9,545 nucleotides of DNA, taken from contig JAGSPQ010000070.1 in the NCBI GenBank assembly GCA_018262385.1, positions 1 to 9,545 on the forward strand. Direction: 5' to 3'. The translations under genes were made by a program, and so were the position numbers. Origin of the DNA: Myxococcaceae bacterium (GTDB lineage: Bacteria > Myxococcota > Myxococcia > Myxococcales > Myxococcaceae). The notes beneath the pieces were generated by a model, which made no database searches, was not told where the DNA came from, and saw nothing but the letters and a program-made list of their open reading frames with translations. This document shows, in pieces, positions 5,525 to 9,545 of this stretch (position 1 is its first letter; each line of letters starts with the position of its first letter).

Positions 5525-6469
5525 CTACTTGCTCTTCTTCGGATCCCGCGCCGGCGGCTCGCCCGCGGGCGCGACCTTCGCCTTCACGTCCTTCGCGTTG
5601 AGCAGCTCGATCACCGGCGCGAAGTCCCCCTCGACCGCGACGCCCCAGCCGTTGCAGCGAAACGTCTCGGCGAGCAGCTTCTTGCCCGCGTCGCTCTTCC
5701 CCATCCGGCCGAACGCGCCGAGCACGTCGTTCACCCGCGGGCTCGGAAAGTCGGACGAGGCGGCGATCACCTCGTTGGGCAGATTCCCGGTCCACGCGAT
5801 CACCCGGTAGTCGGTGACCGGCGGAACGTCGGCGCACCCGTCGGCCTTCAGCGCGGCGCCCTCGGTGGTGGTGCCGGCGGCGAAGGTGGCGACCACGTCG
5901 GCCTTGCCGTCGCGCAGCAGCTTGCAGGCGGCGGGGTGATCTCCGGCGAACGACTCGGACGCGAAGAACTTGTCGGGATCGTGGTTCTCTTTTCGCAGCA
6001 GCTCGCGCGGGAAGAGGTAGCCCGACGCCGACAGCTTGTTGACCCAGACCACCTTCTTTCCCTTCAGGTCGGCGAGCGTCTTGATCGGCGAGTCGGCCTT
6101 CACCGCGAACACCGACCGGTAGGTGAGGCCGCCGTCGCCGGTGCGCATCGCCTTCGACAGCGCCTGCACGTACCCGTTCTTCTGCGAGGCGCGGACGAAG
6201 GCGAGCGGGGTGATCCACGCCAGATCCACCGCTCCGGTGGCGAGCGCGTCCGACAGCTGCTCGTACCCGGGGAGGACGACCACCGTGACGGCGCTGCCCA
6301 GCGCGGCGGTGAGGTACGGCTCGATCTGCGCCTTGGCCTTCTCGGCCTGCTCGGCCCCGTGGGCAGGCGAGATGCCGAGCTTGATCGGCTTCTTCTCGAC
6401 CGGCGGCGCGCCGAGGGCGGTGCAGCCAAGGAGGACGGCGAGGGCGAACACGGCGCGCGAAGTGGACAT
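5525..6469 (-). CDS. PhnD-like phosphate/phosphonate ABC substrate-binding protein
   Basis: This is a 314-residue periplasmic or lipid-anchored solute-binding protein of the PhnD family. A hydrophobic N-terminal signal (residues 6-20) ends in LLGC with Cys16, a near-lipobox, and the SPase I alternative is a cut near ALGA (18-21). The mature part shows PLAFVRA (88-94), YRSVFAVKADSPIKTLADLKGKKV (117-140, split as YRSVFAVKADS and LADLKGKKV), SASGYLFPRELL (147-158) and FAGDHPAA (174-181), all typical of the family. The ligand cannot be told; some family members bind other small oxyanions or organic ligands. No transporter permease or ATPase genes are nearby, so it is an orphan here. It follows the GEYHE gene by 23 bp on the same strand, probably co-transcribed. 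The ATG at 6469 has no strong ribosome site. A Lys/Pro-rich tail (about 302-314) is unlikely to be part of the fold. Confidence 0.85.
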   Translation of the reverse strand: MSTSRAVFALAVLLGCTALGAPPVEKKPIKLGISPAHGAEQAEKAKAQIEPYLTAALGSAVTVVVLPGYEQLSDALATGAVDLAWITPLAFVRASQKNGYVQALSKAMRTGDGGLTYRSVFAVKADSPIKTLADLKGKKVVWVNKLSASGYLFPRELLRKENHDPDKFFASESFAGDHPAACKLLRDGKADVVATFAAGTTTEGAALKADGCADVPPVTDYRVIAWTGNLPNEVIAASSDFPSPRVNDVLGAFGRMGKSDAGKKLLAETFRCNGWGVAVEGDFAPVIELLNAKDVKAKVAPAGEPPARDPKKSK

Positions 6470-6492
6470 GGGTCCGGTTTCTAGCGCAGCGC

Positions 6493-7323
6493 TCACTTCC
6501 CCCCGGGCGTTTTCTTCCTCGGAAACACCAGCACGTAGACGTCGGGCGAGGGCGAGACCAGCACCACCTGGCGGGTGCCGGCCAGCTTCAGCGCCGGTGC
6601 GAACCAGGTCTCCTTCAGCAGGTCCTCGTCCTTCGAGGCGAACTCGGGCACCACCAGGTCGAGCTCGACGTAGCCGCCGTCGATCGCCTGCGAGAGCGAC
6701 GGGCCGAACGCGTAGGGCTCCCAGCCCTCGAGCGGCTTCAGGTCGTTGTGCAGCGCGCCGCCGTAGAGGATCAGCAGCTTGCCCGGCAGGCCGCCTTCCT
6801 TCTTCTCCCGCACCTCGAGCGCTTTCTCTTCGACCTTCTTGCGCACCAGCAGCAGGCTCTTCTCGGCGTCGAGCTTGCCCTTCTCGTCGAGCATTCCGCG
6901 GTACTCGTCGCAGCTGAGGATGAGGATGTGGTTGGCGATCCCCTGCGCGTACGAGGCGTCGAGCAGGGTGGTGATCTCGTCCTCGGTCGTCTCGGGGCGC
7001 CGGGTGACCTTCTTCACCTCGGCGACCGCCGCCTTCTCCACTTCGCCGCAGCGGCCGTTGGTCATCCACGTCTCGACCACCAGCGAGGTCGCCTGCCCTT
7101 TGAGCGCGGGGAGCATTTCGCGGGTGAAGCGGCTGATCGCGCTCTTCACTTTCGGCCCGCCCTCGACCTCGTGGTACTCGCCCACCGCCAGCACCACCGG
7201 GGGACGCTGGACGACCCGCTCGAAGGCGGCCCGCGCGGTCTTGAACGCCTCGCAGGGCACGGCGCCACACGTCGTCCCCCCGTCGGGCGCGGCGCTCAGC
7301 AGCACGAGGAGAATCGGGAGCAC
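6493..7323 (-). CDS. exported protein of unknown function with GEYHE and GGALHND motifs
   Basis: This has 276 residues. A GTG start at 7323 gives MLPILLVLLSAAPDGG, a short signal-peptide-like segment with no basic N-terminal residue. After it come VVLAVGEYHE (43-52), SLVVETW (80-86), ANHILILSCDEYRGML (130-145), a charged, coiled-coil-like stretch (about 150-176), KLLILYGGALHND (182-194) and a C-terminal VVLVSPSPDVYVLVFP strand. The spacing of GE.H, VVE and a late GGALH recalls the loose superfamily that includes ChaN, TraB/Tiki and erythromycin esterase-like proteins, in which such Glu/His residues form an active or metal/haem site. I cannot assign a function, and this link is only by motif. 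Two Cys pairs are possible (C19/C24 and C92/C138). The gene begins 11 bp after the acyltransferase stop, so it is likely in one operon with it and with the PhnD-like gene. Confidence 0.7.
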   Translation of the reverse strand: MLPILLVLLSAAPDGGTTCGAVPCEAFKTARAAFERVVQRPPVVLAVGEYHEVEGGPKVKSAISRFTREMLPALKGQATSLVVETWMTNGRCGEVEKAAVAEVKKVTRRPETTEDEITTLLDASYAQGIANHILILSCDEYRGMLDEKGKLDAEKSLLLVRKKVEEKALEVREKKEGGLPGKLLILYGGALHNDLKPLEGWEPYAFGPSLSQAIDGGYVELDLVVPEFASKDEDLLKETWFAPALKLAGTRQVVLVSPSPDVYVLVFPRKKTPGGK

Positions 7324-7334
7324 GGCTTCGAAGC

Positions 7335-8654
7335 CTACCGCGCCAGGTCCTGCTCGAGCTCTTCGAGCGCGCGCGAGAACTCGCGGGTGAGGGCGTCGAC
7401 CTGCTCGGGCTTCAGCGCGGTGTCCTTGAAGTTGAAGTTGAAGCAGACCTCGTCGCCGTAGCGGACGCAGGTGGTGTTGGCGGCCTGGGGCGGGGTGCAG
7501 GGGGTGGTGATCAGCAGCCGGTCGATCTGCAGGGTGGCGGTGCGCCACCGGCCGTCCGGCCCTGCGCCCGGGGTGCCGAGGGGCACCAGGTTGGAGAACG
7601 AGTAGTTGGTGAGCAGCTGGCGCTTGACCAGCAGCGCCCTGCGCAGCACCGGCAGCGGGGTGGCGAGGATCAGGAAGGCGTCGAACAGCACCCGCTTCCA
7701 CGGCAGCCGCGCCGCCAGCACCGGGGCCGCCGCCTGCTGCAGCTGGCGGGCGAGCTCGAGCGGCCGGGCCTGCCCCCCCCGCCAGCGCAGCTGCAGCGAC
7801 GAGAGGTGGTTGGCGAACGACTCGAACCCCTCGCGGGGCCGCACGTCGAGCATCATCAGCAGGTTGTGGACGCCGGGGGGCGAGCCGAGCGCCGCGCTCC
7901 AGCGGGTGAGCGCGGCGCAGAGCGCTCCGGCGAGCAGGTCGTTGACCGACAGCCCCAGCGGCTTGCGGCGCTCGCGCCAGCCCTCGATGCGCGAGAGCGG
8001 CACGAACAGGTGCTGGGTGCGGTTGCGGCCGGAGTAGTCGGTGCCCCGGTTGCTGAACAGCGGGGTCAGCGGCCGCAGGTTCCCCAGCAGCACCTGGGCG
8101 AGGGTGTGGAGCGCTCCGCGAACGAAGGCGCCCACCCCGCGGCTGGGCAGCGCCTCGGCTTCCGCCCGGCGGGGGACGATGCCGGCCGGCAGCGGCGAGG
8201 AGGTCGCGTCGAGGCAGCGGACAAAGTCCCAGATCAGCGAGAGGAACGCCCGCCCATCGGCCAGCGCGTGGTGCTGCTGGAACACCAGCGCTCCGGTGTC
8301 CTCCGAGCGCCGGACCCAGGTGAGGTGAAAGGGCGGCTCGGTCTCGAGGGCGAGGAAGCGATCGGCCAGCGCCGCCTCGGCGGAAGGATCCGGCCCGGCG
8401 CGCAGATCGAGCACCGACAGCTGGCGGTGCGGCTCGAGCTGCTCGGGCAGCACCCACGCCTCGTGGGCCACCCGGGCCGCGCACCACGGGTAGCGGGCGA
8501 GCACCCAGCCGAGCGCGCGCAACAGCTGCTCTTCGGTGAGCGGGCCGCGGTACTCCAGCCGCCACACCGGGGCGAACGAGGCCCACGGCGCCTGGGTGCC
8601 GGCGAGGAACGCCTTGTCGAGCGATTGAAAAGGAAACGCCACGAAGCGGCGCAC
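7335..8654 (-). CDS. condensation / WS-DGAT-like acyltransferase (HHxxxDG)
   Basis: This is a 439-residue member of the CoA-dependent acyltransferase (BAHD/condensation/WS-DGAT) superfamily. It would move an acyl group from CoA or a carrier protein to an alcohol or amine. The catalytic motif is complete: HHALADG, residues 128-134, with His129 as the likely general base. The C-terminal half has GLSVNDLLAGALCAALTRW, then a FANHLSSLQLRW segment and TNYSFSNLVPLGTPG, the pattern of the second subdomain in this superfamily. It ends with VCFNFNFKDTAL and a helix. There is no signal peptide. The start is GTG 8654; an internal GTG five codons on is also possible. No strong ribosome site is visible. 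It heads a minus-strand operon with the GEYHE and PhnD-like genes. Acceptor and donor are unknown; it could be a lipid-ester or peptide-type acyltransferase. A partnership with the acyl-ACP pathway to its left is speculation. Confidence 0.82.
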   Translation of the reverse strand: MRRFVAFPFQSLDKAFLAGTQAPWASFAPVWRLEYRGPLTEEQLLRALGWVLARYPWCAARVAHEAWVLPEQLEPHRQLSVLDLRAGPDPSAEAALADRFLALETEPPFHLTWVRRSEDTGALVFQQHHALADGRAFLSLIWDFVRCLDATSSPLPAGIVPRRAEAEALPSRGVGAFVRGALHTLAQVLLGNLRPLTPLFSNRGTDYSGRNRTQHLFVPLSRIEGWRERRKPLGLSVNDLLAGALCAALTRWSAALGSPPGVHNLLMMLDVRPREGFESFANHLSSLQLRWRGGQARPLELARQLQQAAAPVLAARLPWKRVLFDAFLILATPLPVLRRALLVKRQLLTNYSFSNLVPLGTPGAGPDGRWRTATLQIDRLLITTPCTPPQAANTTCVRYGDEVCFNFNFKDTALKPEQVDALTREFSRALEELEQDLAR

Positions 8655-8683
8655 TGTATCGAGGTGCGGGTACGCTGCGCGGC
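8655..8683. promoter_or_regulatory. 29-bp divergent region between acyltransferase and SDR
   Basis: The acyltransferase GTG (8654, minus) and the SDR ATG (8684, plus) face away across only 29 bp. TACGCT at 8671-8676 resembles a -10 box and would start transcription at or next to the SDR ATG, so a leaderless transcript is possible. The SDR has no Shine-Dalgarno in the usual place. No -35 element is clear, and promoters may lie within the coding sequences. Confidence 0.3.
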
Positions 8684-9505
8684 ATGGAAAGCAAAGTGGT
8701 GGTGATCACCGGAGCGAGCTCCGGCATCGGTGCCGCGCTTGCCAGGCAGCTGGGCAGCGAAGGTCACCGGCTGGTGCTCGCCGCGCGCCGGGAAGCCCCG
8801 CTGAACGCCGTCGCGGCGGCCAGCGGCGAGGCGAAGGCGGTCGTCACCGACGTCACCGTGCGCGCCGACGTCGAGCAGCTGAAGTCGGCGGCGATCAAGG
8901 CGTTCGGGCAGATCGACGTCTGGATCAACAACGCCGGCCGGGGCATCGGCAAGCGGGTGCTCGAGCTGAGCGACGACGACCTCGACCAGATGATGGCGGT
9001 GAACGTGAAGGCGGCGCTCTACGGGATGCAGGCGGTGGTGCCGCACTTCCTTCAGCGCGGCGAGGGCCACCTGATCAACGTCTCCTCCTTCCTCGGGCGG
9101 GTGCCGCTGGCGAGCTTCCGGTCGGCCTACAACGCGGCGAAGTCGGCGCTCAACTCGCTCACCGCCAACCTGCGGATGGATCTCGCCACCACCCACCCCA
9201 GGGTGCACGTCTCGATCGTGATGCCGGGCCCGGTGGCGACCGACTTCGCCGGCTCGGCGCTGCACGGGACGCCGCTGGTCCCTCCGCCGCGGATGATGGC
9301 GGTGCAGGTGGCGGAGGACGTCGCCGAGGTGATCGCCGGGCTGATCGAGCAGCCGCGCGCCGAGGTGTTCACTTCGCCGACGCTGCGGTCGCTGGCGAAG
9401 AAGTACTACGAGGACGTCGCGGGCTTCGAGTCGGGGATGAACGCTCCCTCGCTCGGGGCGCCGAACCTCGCCGCGCTCGCCGAGCGGATGAAGAACCGCC
9501 AGTAG
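8684..9505 (+). CDS. short-chain dehydrogenase/reductase (classical SDR)
   Basis: This is a 273-residue NAD(P)-dependent oxidoreductase of the classical SDR type. TGASSGIG (9-16) is the cofactor-binding glycine motif, NNAG (82-85) follows, the catalytic Ser is in INVSSFLG (131-138, Ser135) and YNAAK (149-153) holds the catalytic Tyr and Lys. MPGPVATDF (180-188) is the substrate-binding stretch after the active site. An Arg pair (35-36) after the second strand, in AARRE, suggests NADPH preference. It is a generic reductase with a C-terminal extension of about 25 residues; its substrate is unknown. The ATG is the family's normal start. It is divergent from the acyltransferase and not in an operon with another gene here. 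It could in principle supply a keto-reduction step, but its distance from the fab genes makes this weak. Confidence 0.88.
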   Translation: MESKVVVITGASSGIGAALARQLGSEGHRLVLAARREAPLNAVAAASGEAKAVVTDVTVRADVEQLKSAAIKAFGQIDVWINNAGRGIGKRVLELSDDDLDQMMAVNVKAALYGMQAVVPHFLQRGEGHLINVSSFLGRVPLASFRSAYNAAKSALNSLTANLRMDLATTHPRVHVSIVMPGPVATDFAGSALHGTPLVPPPRMMAVQVAEDVAEVIAGLIEQPRAEVFTSPTLRSLAKKYYEDVAGFESGMNAPSLGAPNLAALAERMKNRQ

Positions 9506-9521
9506 GTCCGAGTGGCCGGCG

Positions 9522-9545
9522 CTACGACAGCGTCAGCGCATTCCA
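9522..9545 (-). CDS. possible 3' end of a minus-strand gene
   Basis: On the minus strand the last 24 bases read W-N-A-L-T-L-S-stop (stop at 9522-9524). This is only eight codons, so it may be chance, but a gene ending in the 16-bp gap after the SDR would fit the compact layout. No product can be named. Confidence 0.2.
   Translation of the reverse strand, partial: WNALTLS

Noticed and set aside
7335..8727. Upstream part of a 744-codon minus-strand frame that contains the GEYHE protein
   Set aside because: This part overlaps the HHxxxDG acyltransferase in another frame and is Pro/Ala/Arg-rich. Only the part from GTG 7323 looks like protein.
8684..9505. SDR as the missing ketoreductase of the fab module
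   Set aside because: It is 4 kb from the module, separated by minus-strand genes, and is a generic classical SDR with a C-terminal extension and no FabG-specific mark I can point to.
1..9545. CRISPR arrays, tRNA or rRNA genes, insertion sequences, phage genes
   Set aside because: No regularly spaced repeats, tRNA-like cloverleaf, terminal inverted repeats, transposase or phage proteins were seen on either strand.

Overview
This is high-GC, densely packed bacterial DNA with GTG and TTG starts, several ATGA or ATG-in-stop overlaps and very short intergenic gaps. The protein at 4796-5407 looks like DUF2378, a family I know almost only from myxobacteria. That family and the base composition suggest a Myxococcota genome. 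The species cannot be told from the window.

Left half (1-4753, plus strand). This is one tightly coupled run of lipid-synthesis genes: the C-terminal part of a KAS III (FabH-like), a FabA-type dehydratase/isomerase, a FabZ-type dehydratase, a KAS I/II condensing enzyme, a small acyl carrier protein, a phosphopantetheinyl transferase and MltG. Together they would prime, elongate and dehydrate (possibly with FabA isomerisation) an acyl chain on their own carrier protein, which would be activated by its own transferase. No ketoreductase, enoyl reductase or malonyl transferase gene is visible in this run. These are either upstream of the window or borrowed from housekeeping fatty acid synthesis. 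The ACP carries N-S-A where D-S-L is usual, and the condensing enzyme has a variant His motif, so a specialised rather than housekeeping pathway is likely. The product is unknown. MltG after fab genes recalls the E. coli order fabF-pabC-mltG.

The 5' edge is abnormal. The first 99 bases recur exactly at 484-582. The second copy sits where the last strands of FabH, its stop codon and the FabA start codon should be. This is either an assembly chimera at a contig end or a real rearrangement that damaged both genes.

Right half (4796-8654, minus strand). Reading in the direction of transcription, this holds a condensation/WS-DGAT-like acyltransferase with HHxxxDG, an exported protein of unknown function with a GEYHE motif, and an orphan PhnD-like solute-binding protein. 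After a 117-bp gap comes DUF2378, which converges on mltG. A short-chain dehydrogenase/reductase (8684-9505, plus) diverges from the acyltransferase across 29 bp. The last 24 bases may be the end of another minus-strand gene. I saw no RNA genes, CRISPR arrays or insertion sequences. No gap of 300 bases or more lacks a gene.
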